The notes beneath the pieces are model-generated. The model saw only the letters and a list, made by a program, of their open reading frames with translations. It did not search any database and was not told the DNA's origin. A stretch of 14,856 bases of DNA from Bacteroidia bacterium (GTDB taxonomy: Bacteria > Bacteroidota > Bacteroidia > UBA8524). The stretch is from positions 1 through 14,856 of the forward strand of contig JALRIQ010000254.1 in NCBI GenBank assembly GCA_023277325.1, read 5' to 3'. Below, piece after piece: positions 6,907-14,856 of the stretch (its first letter is position 1; each line of letters starts with the position of its first letter). A program made the position numbers and the translations under genes.

Positions 6907-9900
6907 AACGAATAATCTATCTCTGTCTTTTCTTCTATAGCCTTTCCCTTCAGGCGCAAAATATGGATAATTGGACGCAGGTGGGGATGGTCGTCTTTCC
7001 TGAAAACCCGAGCGTACAAACCACAGGAATGGGGCGGGTGAGCAGCTTGGTTTATCATCCATACGATTCTACCATACTCTATGCCGTATCGTCTTCAGGG
7101 GGTATTTGGCGCTCCTCCAATGAAGGAAAGTCTTGGGCGTCTATAAATGATTTCTTTCCACGAACACAATGTGCATCCCTTTGCATTAACCCCCTAAATC
7201 CCAACACGCTTTATCTCGGTACTGGAGATGCCAATTACAATAACCCAAATGGTCTGGGTTTATGGAAGTCGACCGACGCAGGAAAAACCTGGGTTCAATG
7301 CAGCTCGGGCCTCGGAAATCGACTGGTATCCAAAATATGGATTAACCCCAACGACACTTCGGTATTGCTCGCAGCAGCAGGAGATGGTGTATATAAATCC
7401 GAGAATGGTGCACAAAGCTGGGTGAAAAGAACTACCGTTTCTGGCAGCTACCGCGATTTGGTGCAAAAGGCAAACACGGGCTCCACGGTATTTTTTGCCG
7501 CAACCAACACGGAACTCTACCGATCCGTGGATTTGGGAGATACCTGGACGGCACTTTCACATCCTGGCACACCGAGCGGACTCAAAATTGGTGTTTCTCC
7601 AGCAGATTCAACCGTATTGTATACAGTGAGTTGGAGCAGCGGTAATAACCGCTTCAATGGACTTTATCGCTCTGTGAACGACGGAAATAGCTTTACACTC
7701 CAAGCCGATACGCCCAATATATTAGGCTATAGTGCGAACGGTAGTTCTCAAGACGGACAAGGGGCCTATAACCTAGCAATTGGAGTAGACCCCCGCGATA
7801 TTAATACGCTTTATGTTGGTGCCATCAATATATGGAAGAGCACCAACGGAGGACAATCTTGGTCGATTAAATCCCATTGGGCATATGGCGTGCATGCCGA
7901 CAAACACCACTGGTTATTTTCTCCTTTTAATCCCAATAAACTCTATATCACTCATGATGGGGGAGTTGACCGAACGGAAGACGGGGGTGACACCTGGACA
8001 ACACTCAGCGACGGGCTCAGCGCTTCGGAGTTTTATAAAATGGGACAAAGTATCCTACGGCAGGAAGTGCTCATTGGTGGATTGCAGGATAATGGCCTCA
8101 ATATTTATGAGGATGGTATTTTCCGAACCATTCGGGGAGGCGATTGGACCGGTGATTTTCATTTTGATTATGTCGATTCGAATGTGCTCTATTTCAATGG
8201 AGGGAAAAAAAGAAAGATCAGTGGAGGTGAGGACGATATAAATGGGGAAGGAAACTACCTGGTACACCCCACGGATAGTCAAGTGATGTTCTATGGAACT
8301 ACTGAATTATACAGGACGGATAACTTGCGCGCCAATCCGGCCACACAGGTGTCCTGGAGCAAACTGAGCAGCTTCAATTCTAACCCCAACATCATTGCGC
8401 TTTCGGTTTCTCCTCAAGCACCAGAAACCGTTTATTTTTCGAGAAGCGATGGCAGCCTTTGGCGTTGTTCATCGTGCCTAAGTGCAAACCCAAATATTAC
8501 CCAAATTACCAGTAAACCGAGCGGCACAATCACGCAAATCTATGCCCATGAAAGAGATAGTAATTGCCTCTTTATCAGCACACAAAGAAAACTCTACCGC
8601 TCTTCCAATAAAGGGCAAACCTGGATAGACTATACACAAAACTTACCGGACGTGAACATAAAGAAGTTCATCGTCGACGGAACAACCAACGACACCGTAA
8701 TCTATTTGGCCAACGCGTTTGGTGTATATTTTAGAAGAGCGAGTCAAACCAACTGGACGAACTTTTCTGGGTCATTGCCCACCATTGCGCCAATAAGCGA
8801 CATGGAAATCTATCTTGACCCCGTAGATCCGTCGGCCAGCCGACTGCGCTTGAGTACTTACGGAAGAGGGATTTGGCAAACGGATTTATACCGAACGCAA
8901 AACTTGGCTCCTATTGCCGATTTTCAAATCAACTCGACCATGGAGAACTGTGCGGCGTTGTATTTATTTAATGACCGGTCTACGCAATCACCTACCTACA
9001 GGAGGTGGACGATTAGTCCGTCGACAGGTTGGTCCTTTATCAATGGCAGTGATTCCGCTTCTCGCGTGGCAGAGATACAAGTGCATCAAAGCGGCATTTA
9101 CCTGGTTACCCTAGAAGTAGGAAATGCTTATGGAAACGATATTATAAGTTATGAGCTACGCTACAGCGCATTAAATGGAATTAGCAATTGTTCGCCTACC
9201 ACCTCTACGCTAGGCGCTTATACCATCGGTATTTATCGTTTTGAGTTGAATGGAATTGACAATTCTTCGGCCTATACCCTGAATAAGAGCGATAATGGGG
9301 AAGATTTTAGCTGCAGACAGAGTACTCGAATTGCCAAAGGGGGTACTTATACCGCCAGCATCACGAATGGCACGAATTACAACGAAAGCGCAAAAATCTT
9401 TATCGACTATAACGACAACGGTCAGTTTGAATCTGGCGAGTTGGCGGCTACTTTCAGTGCAGGGAAAGGGAGGAGGAGTGCACAGATTACCGTTCCGGCG
9501 AACGGTGTAGTTTCTGGAAAATTTCTTCGTCTTCGTGTAATCAGCGATTATGGCACCGTTTCAGGCCCTTGCTCAAATTTGAGCTATGGTCAATATGAAG
9601 ATTATGCCGTATTGATCGATACAATTGCGCCTAAGGTCACTATCTCCGTTCCTAAACCCAAGGTTTATAGCCAGTTCACAGCACTATTCACCCTAAATAA
9701 ATGGGTGCCTGATTTTGATGAAAGCAAGTTTCAGGTTTCCAATGCGACGGTTCAGCGTTTCCAGCAAACAGGCGCTTTAACCTTCGAAGCGGTTTTGAGA
9801 CCAATTTTGAATGGATCAGTCGGAATAAGCGTTCCCGCCAATGGTATTTTTGACGAGGCAGGAAATGGTAATGCCTGGGTAGCCGCTTCGAGTGAGTTTG

Positions 9901-11618
9901 TTTTGGCGATAGATTCTTTTTTAATTCCAGGAGTTAGTGTTCGAGACAGTGTGGTAAAGCAGGCAAATGGCGGAAAGATTTATCTGGAAGTTCCGTATGG
10001 AACAAGCACCAGCGCACTCATGCCTAAGTTTTCTACAGTTGATACGGCAATTCTGCTATTGGGTGGCAAAGTTTTTCGCAGCGAATTGGATACCGTGGAT
10101 GCATCGGATTCGGTTGAATTTGTTTTGCGCAGTAAAGATGGATTTATTTCGCATTCATGGTGGTTGTTCGTAAAGGTATTGCCAAACACAAGTTGTGAGA
10201 TGAAGCAGTTTTCACTGCAGAATCCAGCCGTACAAGGAAGCATTCAGCAACAAGGATTTAATGGTTCTGTGGATGTTTATGTGCCCTTCTCAACCGATCT
10301 GAAGTCGCTCATTGCCGAATTCACCTTGGCAGATTATGCCGAAGCGCGGGTGAATAACCAAGCGCAAACCAGTGGTCAAACGGTATTGGACTTTTCGAAT
10401 ACTGTTGTTTATGAAATTGTTGCCCAGGATAGTGCATACCGATGCAGATACCAGGTAGATGTGCACCGCATGGCGAATACCGAGGCGGAGCTAATTGCAT
10501 ACTCCATCATAGACCCTCCTTCACAAGGTATTCTGGTTCCTAAAGCGCAAGGTTGGGAAGTAAGGGTTCTGCTTCCCTATGGTACATCATTGGATTCCCT
10601 GGTTGCAGAATTTCAAGTTTCAGATAGTGCGCAAGTTCATGTGAATGGGCAAATTCAAACGAATGGGGTTTCATGGAATAACTTTAATGATACGCTGTGG
10701 TATGAGGTGATCGCTCAATCTGGCTTATTCTCAAATCAATTTGCCGTTATTATTGAAATTCAGCCGAATACGGCTTGTGACCTTCTTGCTTTTGGACTTC
10801 AATCCCCTCTTGTTTCAGGGGCCATTCAACCCGATTCCTCTGGAGGGGTAGTGGAAATGGAGCTTCCATTCAGGAGCAGTTTAAAAGGGTTAAACCCGGT
10901 ATTTACGGTATCTCCAGACGCCAAGGTCTTTGTTAATGGACAGGAGCAATTTAGCGGAACCTCTATCCAAGACTTTAGCTTACCTGTTGTTTATCAAGTT
11001 GTCTCTGCTTCGGGGAACCAATCGAAAATATACGAGGTAATTGCCCGTATTCGCCCCAATGATTCATGTGAAATGCTGTACTATTCGTTTTCTTCAGTAG
11101 GCATTGATGGCGTGATGGATGCAGTGGATACAGGCGGTATCATTACTGTTTCCGTGCCGCCAGGACAATTAAGCGACATCACTAAGGTGATCGCTTCGTT
11201 CCAAATTTCAGACAGTGCCCGAGCCTATGTTAATGGAGTTCGGCAATGGTCGAATAATACGCCGAACGACTTCAGCAACCCGGTCAATTACCAGGTGGTT
11301 TCCCAAGACAGTACATGTAAGAAAGGGTATGAGGTCCGTTTGAGCATTTTGGGAGGTTTCGAAGTGACGGAAAAATTGCAGGTTACGCTGTGGCCTAACC
11401 CAAATAAAGGACAAGTGCATATTGCATGGCATACAAATACCCATTTTCCGGTGAAATTGCAGGTATTTGATGCTGTCGGAAAACTTATTCTTCAGCACGA
11501 AGCGAATCAATCTAAGCATGTGGAGTTGGACCTCAGTGCATTTCCTCCTGGTAGTTATATCGCACAGTACCGTCGCGGAAACGAGTCTGGGATGCTGCGA
11601 ATTATTATAAATGAGTAG
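6903..11618 (+). CDS. Giant T9SS cargo: Asp-box propeller, GEVED, Ig-like and five tandem beta-sandwich repeats
   Basis: A 1571-residue secreted protein. The ATG at 6903 is chosen because it starts the signal peptide (MKRIIYLCLFFYSLSLQAQ); an in-frame ATG at 6870 would place polar residues in front of it. Order: propeller of sortilin/VPS10 or BNR type at about 30-665, with Asp boxes such as SSNEGKSW, STDAGKTW, SVDLGDTW, STNGGQSW, TEDGGDTW and SSNKGQTW; PKD-like region at about 669-765; GEVED domain at about 773-907, with an acidic loop DYNDNGQFESGE and GQYEDYAVLI; Ig-like domain at about 909-1003; five tandem repeats of about 95 residues starting near 1004, 1097, 1196, 1291 and 1388, similar to DUF5018-like sandwiches (VPYGTS, ARVNNQAQTSG, YEVIAQ); type A sorting domain at about 1490-1571 (LWPNPNKGQVHI). 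I see no catalytic motif that names an enzyme. Adhesion or binding is plausible, and a peptidase or glycosidase role cannot be excluded. It is translationally coupled to the preceding small gene. Confidence 0.9.
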   Translation: MKRIIYLCLFFYSLSLQAQNMDNWTQVGMVVFPENPSVQTTGMGRVSSLVYHPYDSTILYAVSSSGGIWRSSNEGKSWASINDFFPRTQCASLCINPLNPNTLYLGTGDANYNNPNGLGLWKSTDAGKTWVQCSSGLGNRLVSKIWINPNDTSVLLAAAGDGVYKSENGAQSWVKRTTVSGSYRDLVQKANTGSTVFFAATNTELYRSVDLGDTWTALSHPGTPSGLKIGVSPADSTVLYTVSWSSGNNRFNGLYRSVNDGNSFTLQADTPNILGYSANGSSQDGQGAYNLAIGVDPRDINTLYVGAINIWKSTNGGQSWSIKSHWAYGVHADKHHWLFSPFNPNKLYITHDGGVDRTEDGGDTWTTLSDGLSASEFYKMGQSILRQEVLIGGLQDNGLNIYEDGIFRTIRGGDWTGDFHFDYVDSNVLYFNGGKKRKISGGEDDINGEGNYLVHPTDSQVMFYGTTELYRTDNLRANPATQVSWSKLSSFNSNPNIIALSVSPQAPETVYFSRSDGSLWRCSSCLSANPNITQITSKPSGTITQIYAHERDSNCLFISTQRKLYRSSNKGQTWIDYTQNLPDVNIKKFIVDGTTNDTVIYLANAFGVYFRRASQTNWTNFSGSLPTIAPISDMEIYLDPVDPSASRLRLSTYGRGIWQTDLYRTQNLAPIADFQINSTMENCAALYLFNDRSTQSPTYRRWTISPSTGWSFINGSDSASRVAEIQVHQSGIYLVTLEVGNAYGNDIISYELRYSALNGISNCSPTTSTLGAYTIGIYRFELNGIDNSSAYTLNKSDNGEDFSCRQSTRIAKGGTYTASITNGTNYNESAKIFIDYNDNGQFESGELAATFSAGKGRRSAQITVPANGVVSGKFLRLRVISDYGTVSGPCSNLSYGQYEDYAVLIDTIAPKVTISVPKPKVYSQFTALFTLNKWVPDFDESKFQVSNATVQRFQQTGALTFEAVLRPILNGSVGISVPANGIFDEAGNGNAWVAASSEFVLAIDSFLIPGVSVRDSVVKQANGGKIYLEVPYGTSTSALMPKFSTVDTAILLLGGKVFRSELDTVDASDSVEFVLRSKDGFISHSWWLFVKVLPNTSCEMKQFSLQNPAVQGSIQQQGFNGSVDVYVPFSTDLKSLIAEFTLADYAEARVNNQAQTSGQTVLDFSNTVVYEIVAQDSAYRCRYQVDVHRMANTEAELIAYSIIDPPSQGILVPKAQGWEVRVLLPYGTSLDSLVAEFQVSDSAQVHVNGQIQTNGVSWNNFNDTLWYEVIAQSGLFSNQFAVIIEIQPNTACDLLAFGLQSPLVSGAIQPDSSGGVVEMELPFRSSLKGLNPVFTVSPDAKVFVNGQEQFSGTSIQDFSLPVVYQVVSASGNQSKIYEVIARIRPNDSCEMLYYSFSSVGIDGVMDAVDTGGIITVSVPPGQLSDITKVIASFQISDSARAYVNGVRQWSNNTPNDFSNPVNYQVVSQDSTCKKGYEVRLSILGGFEVTEKLQVTLWPNPNKGQVHIAWHTNTHFPVKLQVFDAVGKLILQHEANQSKHVELDLSAFPPGSYIAQYRRGNESGMLRIIINE
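9913..11349 (+). repeat. Five tandem ~95-residue protein repeats within the giant T9SS gene
   Basis: Five diverged copies of one beta-sandwich unit are encoded at about 9913, 10191, 10488, 10773 and 11064. Each has an opening strand (FSLQNPAVQGSI, YSIIDPPSQGIL, FGLQSPLVSGAI), a VPYG/VPFS turn, an A-x-V-x-V-N-G hairpin (AEARVNNQAQ, AQVHVNGQIQ, AKVFVNGQEQ, ARAYVNGVRQ), a DFSNxVxYxVV strand and a closing strand. The first copy has the weakest match in the hairpin. DNA identity between copies is low by eye, so this is an old duplication and not a recent slippage repeat. Confidence 0.8.
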
Positions 11619-11889
11619 GAATAGGAAGTTCCACCCTAAAGTTTATCTGATATGAATTTCTTCCGATTTTTTCACTTAGCCAGTGAATACTCAATTTATT
11701 AATCACTTGGTGAATGTGGTTTGGTGTTGGGGTATTTATTCGTTTTGCAGCTTTCTAAAAAATTAAAAGCAATTTTTCGGGAGAAGCGAAATTGAAAAAA
11801 AGAAAAACAAAAAAACCACTTCAATTGAAGTGGTTTCGGAGTTTGGATTTTGAGACTATTATCTAATTTCCTGATTAAAGATTTTCAAA
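11619..11889. other. AT-rich intergenic region between convergent genes
   Basis: A gap of 271 bases between the convergent giant T9SS gene and the minus-strand T9SS gene. It holds one strong terminator (listed separately) and a weaker 6-bp hairpin at 11671-11687 (TTCACT/AGTGAA, loop TAGCC) that lacks a T-tract. I see no gene, tRNA or promoter in it. Composition becomes visibly more AT-rich from here rightward. Confidence 0.6.
11797..11836 (-). terminator. Rho-independent terminator for the minus-strand T9SS gene
   Basis: AAACCACTTCAATTGAAGTGGTTT (11813-11836, given here only to mark it) is a perfect palindrome able to fold as a 10-bp stem with an AATT loop. On the minus strand it is followed by a long T-rich tract, the complement of the A-run from about 11797 to 11812. 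It lies 54 bases past the stop at 11890. The plus strand has no T-tract after the stem, so it serves the minus-strand gene. Confidence 0.85.
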
Positions 11890-14148
11890 CTATTTCTTGA
11901 TCACTCTAAAAGTCTGCTTGGTAATTCCATCTATATTGATAACATATATCCCTTCTGCAAAATTCTGAAGATCTACAGTGGTAATTTCGCTTGAGATTGT
12001 TCCGGTGAATATCTGCTCACCTTTACTTGTGTATATACTATATATGGACCCAAAAAGTGAGGCATTTGATTCTATGGAGATTATGCCATTTGTCGGATTT
12101 GGATAAATTCGTGCATCCTGGAATTTCAATTTATCAACTCCTAACGCACCTATAGTGACGGCATTTGAAAAAACTCGTTCTGCTTTCTTTGAAGGTCTGC
12201 AGCCAGTTGGATGCACAATAACAATCATATACTGATTACTGCCAATGGAAGGATTAATTATTGAATATGTATTCTTATCACCTGCCACCTCTGCAATTTT
12301 GATCATTCCAGCCCCATTATTATTATTGTAAATTTCATATGTCGTAACCGGGAATCCGATATACTGATTCCAAAATAAATTATGTTCTCCATTAACTCCT
12401 ACATTGGAAGATAAATGAATTGAAGAGTGTGAAGGGGAATTTGTAGTCTCGTTACAAATATTCGCCGTGGTTAGTCTATAGGTATAGCTTTGCGTTAAGG
12501 GATTAGAGTTAGTATCAATATATGAACTGTAATCATTATAAAATTGTGCGTGCAAGAGTTGATATACGCCTGTTTGACTTGTTTGACGGTAAATTTCAAA
12601 GCCTGTGGCAAAAGTGTCGTTCTTTTCCCAAACCACTTGGACTTTGCCGCTGTTTGAATCGACAGTAACCATACAAAGCGGCTGATATACAGGCTTAATT
12701 CTATAAAAGTTTCTGGACGTTGAAGCTTCACAGCCTTGGTTATATTCTCTTAAAGTATAAATACCATCATTATCAATGCGAATCTGCGTGAGTGTGTCTA
12801 CAACAATTCCGTTGTATATCCATTCAACTTTATTCGTACTTGAGGTAAGAGTGGTGCTAATAATTTGTTCGTTACAGTAATCTTTATCTCCAATAATTTC
12901 TGGATTAGGGGATTTCAATACCAGTAAAACATTGGAGCTTTCATACCATTTATTTAGGTCTAAGTTATTTCTAATTCTAAATTTATATTGACCTTGCAAC
13001 AATGAATTAACTGGAACATAAAAGGTGTCATTAAAATATCTATCATAGGACGACCCAGAAACCGCAGGATTAGTAAAGCTGCCGTTTTCATCAGATAACT
13101 CATAATCAAAGCGAATTCCCACTGGATATGTTCCAAAAATGTTTGGATCGATTATTAATGTGTCTTGGTTGACACAAGTATATGCAGTATCTGTGCTGAA
13201 AGCGGGATCACTACTTGTAAATTTTGATTCAAACATGCCAAAATTGTCAGATTGCATTTTCAAATAATTGGAGCCCCAAACATAATTTGTACCATTTTGA
13301 TATCCTTCTGTATTTAATAACAAGGAGAGTCTGGAATTACTCGCAATGCCCGGATACAAGATTTCCGATAAATGAATAAAATCTGTACTCTTATGCAAAT
13401 AGGATACATAAGTACTCCAAAGACGAGTGTGCGACGCGTTAAATTTTGCAATAAATCCATCCCTATTGCGGTCTGACCCCGTTTCAGAAAAATAGTTTTT
13501 AGCTCCTCTATATCCCAAATTCACATTGCCTGTGTAACCTACTACATAATAATCTCCATTGGGTGAAGAGGTAATTCCAGAGATGCCGTGAACGAGACCG
13601 CCTTCGGCAGTATAAAAGTAGGAAGCGTATTGTTTATAGCCGTCGGTATTAAATATGGAGAAATAGGCACCTCCTGTGGACGAAGACTGAAATGCATTGG
13701 ATGTCGTTAATCCAGTACTCGAATAGCTAAACCCAGATAAATACAATTTTCCCGATCTATGAGATATTCTATAATAACGATCGGTACCAGTGCCACCATC
13801 AAATGTTGACCAAACTACAGAAAGGTCAGCCACATTTATTTTGGTAATAAAGGCATCGCCATTACCGCCGAATGCTGCTTGATTTCTGCCGAATTTCAAT
13901 GTATTTAATACGGCTGAAGAGGGATTATCTATCTCACCTACGACATATAATGCTCCATTATCATCTAAGCACATATGGCTGGAATTCATATTACTAGAAG
14001 AGAGATCTAATGTTGTCAATTGACTCCCTTGGGAATTAAATTTGCCCAATATCATATTTTCAGTAAGAGGCAATACAATACCTGAGTTGGTTACCTCAAT
14101 CGAACTTCCATACTGATTTTGGCCCCAGGAGGGTAGGTATGATCCCCA
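11890..14148 (-). CDS. T9SS-secreted protein with beta-propeller and FnIII-like domains, 5' end missing
   Basis: About 752 residues of a surface or secreted Bacteroidota protein. N-terminal to C-terminal: SBBP/NHL-like propeller blades at about 1-310 (VWGSYLPSWGQNQYGSSIEV, DAFITKINVADLSVVWSTF, DGFIAKFNASHTRLWSTYV); a linker and Ig-like region with Cys pairs (TCVNQDTLIID, DYCNEQIISTTL); two fibronectin III-like modules (VQVVWEKNDTFATGFEIYR and HNLFWNQYIGFPVTTYEIY); and a type A sorting domain in the last ~80 residues (ARIYPNPTNGIISIES, FAEGIYVINI). No enzyme motif is seen. The frame stays open to an ATG at 14214, but those first ~22 residues are trkH DNA read in another frame. The native start and signal peptide are absent, cut by the junction near 14140-14150. 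The gene is clearly more AT-rich (27% and 33% GC in two sampled lines) than the genes to its left. Confidence 0.85.
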   Translation of the reverse strand, partial: WGSYLPSWGQNQYGSSIEVTNSGIVLPLTENMILGKFNSQGSQLTTLDLSSSNMNSSHMCLDDNGALYVVGEIDNPSSAVLNTLKFGRNQAAFGGNGDAFITKINVADLSVVWSTFDGGTGTDRYYRISHRSGKLYLSGFSYSSTGLTTSNAFQSSSTGGAYFSIFNTDGYKQYASYFYTAEGGLVHGISGITSSPNGDYYVVGYTGNVNLGYRGAKNYFSETGSDRNRDGFIAKFNASHTRLWSTYVSYLHKSTDFIHLSEILYPGIASNSRLSLLLNTEGYQNGTNYVWGSNYLKMQSDNFGMFESKFTSSDPAFSTDTAYTCVNQDTLIIDPNIFGTYPVGIRFDYELSDENGSFTNPAVSGSSYDRYFNDTFYVPVNSLLQGQYKFRIRNNLDLNKWYESSNVLLVLKSPNPEIIGDKDYCNEQIISTTLTSSTNKVEWIYNGIVVDTLTQIRIDNDGIYTLREYNQGCEASTSRNFYRIKPVYQPLCMVTVDSNSGKVQVVWEKNDTFATGFEIYRQTSQTGVYQLLHAQFYNDYSSYIDTNSNPLTQSYTYRLTTANICNETTNSPSHSSIHLSSNVGVNGEHNLFWNQYIGFPVTTYEIYNNNNGAGMIKIAEVAGDKNTYSIINPSIGSNQYMIVIVHPTGCRPSKKAERVFSNAVTIGALGVDKLKFQDARIYPNPTNGIISIESNASLFGSIYSIYTSKGEQIFTGTISSEITTVDLQNFAEGIYVINIDGITKQTFRVIKK

Positions 14149-14155
14149 AACCACC
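14135..14155. other. Chimeric junction between Bacteroidota and proteobacterial DNA
   Basis: On the minus strand, trkH reads normally to FGGLGII (codons down to about 14141-14138). The T9SS gene reads normally from about VWGSY (codons from 14151-14149 onward), in a different frame. The shared stretch TTTGGGGATCAT lies at the switch, so the exact join cannot be placed within about 12 bases. Both genes are truncated here and GC drops sharply across it. A short shared overlap between two unrelated truncated genes is typical of a mis-join. Confidence 0.82.
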
Positions 14156-14569
14156 AAAGAGCTGCAGAAAACACCGCCAGACATTGATGGCCAAAGGCAA
14201 CTCATCGAGGCCACTCAGCACAGTGGCACCGGTCGCGGTCAAACCACTGACCGCTTCAAAGTAGGCGTCTGTCCAGTCCATTTCGGGGATGCCCAGCCAA
14301 AGGGGCAGCGCCGCAAACGCTGGCAATACCGCCCAAACTAAATTCACGAGCATGAAGCCATCTTTGGGCATCAATTCACGGCGATGGCGCTGGGTACGCC
14401 ACATCACGAAGGCGCCGCAAATAAACGTCACGGCGAAGGACACCAACCACACCTCCTGGAGGCGGTGCTCATCTCCCCACCACGACCACGCCCAAGGGAC
14501 AAAGAAAGTCACCGAAAAGACCAGCACCACTCGGGAAAGTGCGGCCAGAACGGGCATGAAGTTATACAT
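14138..14569 (-). CDS. trkH: Trk potassium-uptake membrane subunit TrkH, N-terminal part (truncated)
   Basis: The first ~144 residues of the ion-conducting subunit of the Trk potassium uptake system in the inner membrane. It begins MYNFMPVLAALSRVVLVFSV. Hydrophobic helices lie at about 8-27, 42-58 and 74-92. The first pore loop follows, with the filter-like motif EAVSGLTATGATVLSGLDEL, then the start of the next helix (WRCFLQLFGGLGII). Intact TrkH is about 480 residues, so roughly 70% is missing. After about residue 144 the frame runs into the T9SS gene for some 14 foreign residues before a stop near 14096. It starts 11 bases after the trkA stop, the usual trkA-trkH order in beta-proteobacteria. 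High GC and sequence style suggest Burkholderiales, by judgement rather than a search. Confidence 0.88.
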
Positions 14570-14580
14570 GGCGCGGCGGT

Positions 14581-14856
14581 TTAACCAAAGAACGTAGCCG
14601 ACACTTGGAACAGCTTTTCGACTTCACGGACGGAGCGTTTATTGGGCATGAATACGATCACATGGTCATCAGCCTCGATCACCATATCCGAAGACGGCAT
14701 CAATACTTTGGACTCACGCCCCTCACCCCGAACGATCGCACCCACACTGGTGCCTTTGGGCAACTTGATTTCCCGCAACTTGCGGCCCACCAATTTGGAT
14801 GTCTTGACGTCGCCTCGGGCAACCCCCTCCAACACCTCCGCCGCACCACGGCGCAG
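14581..14856 (-). CDS. trkA: Trk potassium-uptake regulatory subunit TrkA, C-terminal part
   Basis: The frame is open from the right edge to the TAA at 14583-14581, giving the last 91 residues of the cytosolic NAD-binding regulator that gates TrkH. It opens with LRRGAAEVLEGVARGD, so the ATG or GTG-like starts inside the window are not the true start. What is visible is the final RCK_C (TrkA_C) domain: KTSKLVGRKLREIKLPKG, VGAIVRGEG, the MVIEADDHVIVF strand pair and the closing KRSVREVEKLFQ helix. The paired NAD-binding RCK_N domains lie outside the window. It is followed after 11 bases by trkH in the same operon. Confidence 0.92.
   Translation of the reverse strand: MRRGAAEVLEGVARGDVKTSKLVGRKLREIKLPKGTSVGAIVRGEGRESKVLMPSSDMVIEADDHVIVFMPNKRSVREVEKLFQVSATFFG

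Noticed and set aside
9980..10243. Minus-strand open frame inside the giant T9SS gene
   Set aside because: It is antisense to well-supported repeat-domain coding sequence and has no protein features of its own.
11671..11687. Hairpin TTCACT/AGTGAA as terminator of the giant T9SS gene
   Set aside because: Only a 6-bp AT-rich stem with no following T-tract on the plus strand; too weak to call.
14149..14214. Apparent N-terminus of the minus-strand T9SS protein starting at 14214
   Set aside because: These bases are trkH coding sequence read in another frame; the residues have no signal-peptide character.
14289..14597. Plus-strand open frames opposite trkH
   Set aside because: They are GC-rich shadows antisense to a clear trkH reading frame, with no recognisable domain or signal.

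Overview
The first 14.1 kb looks like Bacteroidota DNA of moderate GC. Three of its proteins carry the C-terminal sorting domain of the type IX secretion system (T9SS), which is found only in that phylum. A DUF2807 (head GIN) lipoprotein relic and TAnnTTTG-like promoter elements agree with this. The last ~0.7 kb (about 14,150 to the end) is different. It is GC-rich (about 60% in a sampled line, against 27-45% in sampled lines to its left) and encodes proteobacterial-type TrkA and TrkH. The two parts meet inside two genes, so I read the right edge as a chimeric join (assembly or cloning artefact) rather than natural linkage.

Layout: (1) 1-4797, + strand: a tripartite efflux operon made of the end of a periplasmic adaptor, a full HAE1-type RND pump with intact proton-relay residues, and a TolC-like outer-membrane channel, with a 2-base gap and then a 14-base overlap. 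(2) 4794-5366, - strand: a decayed DUF2807 lipoprotein gene with two in-frame stops, convergent with tolC. (3) 5458-6372, + strand: a 304-residue T9SS-secreted protein followed by a strong intrinsic terminator. (4) 6487-11618, + strand: a two-gene unit in which a 139-residue exported protein overlaps by ATGA a 1571-residue T9SS cargo. The large protein has an Asp-box beta-propeller, a PKD-like region, a GEVED domain, an Ig-like domain, five tandem beta-sandwich repeats and a sorting domain. (5) 11890 to ~14150, - strand: an AT-richer T9SS cargo with beta-propeller and FnIII-like domains and its own terminator; its 5' end is lost at the join. (6) ~14150-14856, - strand: the 3' part of trkA and the 5' part of trkH, the potassium-uptake pair.

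The three efflux genes form one machine spanning both membranes. The T9SS proteins are probably surface or secreted proteins whose substrates cannot be read from sequence. I see no CRISPR array, tRNA, rRNA, transposase or phage gene. The most notable biological observation is the small secreted protein coupled to the large propeller protein: it looks like an N-terminal segment that, as I recall, is usually fused to such proteins. The most consequential technical observation is the cross-phylum junction.
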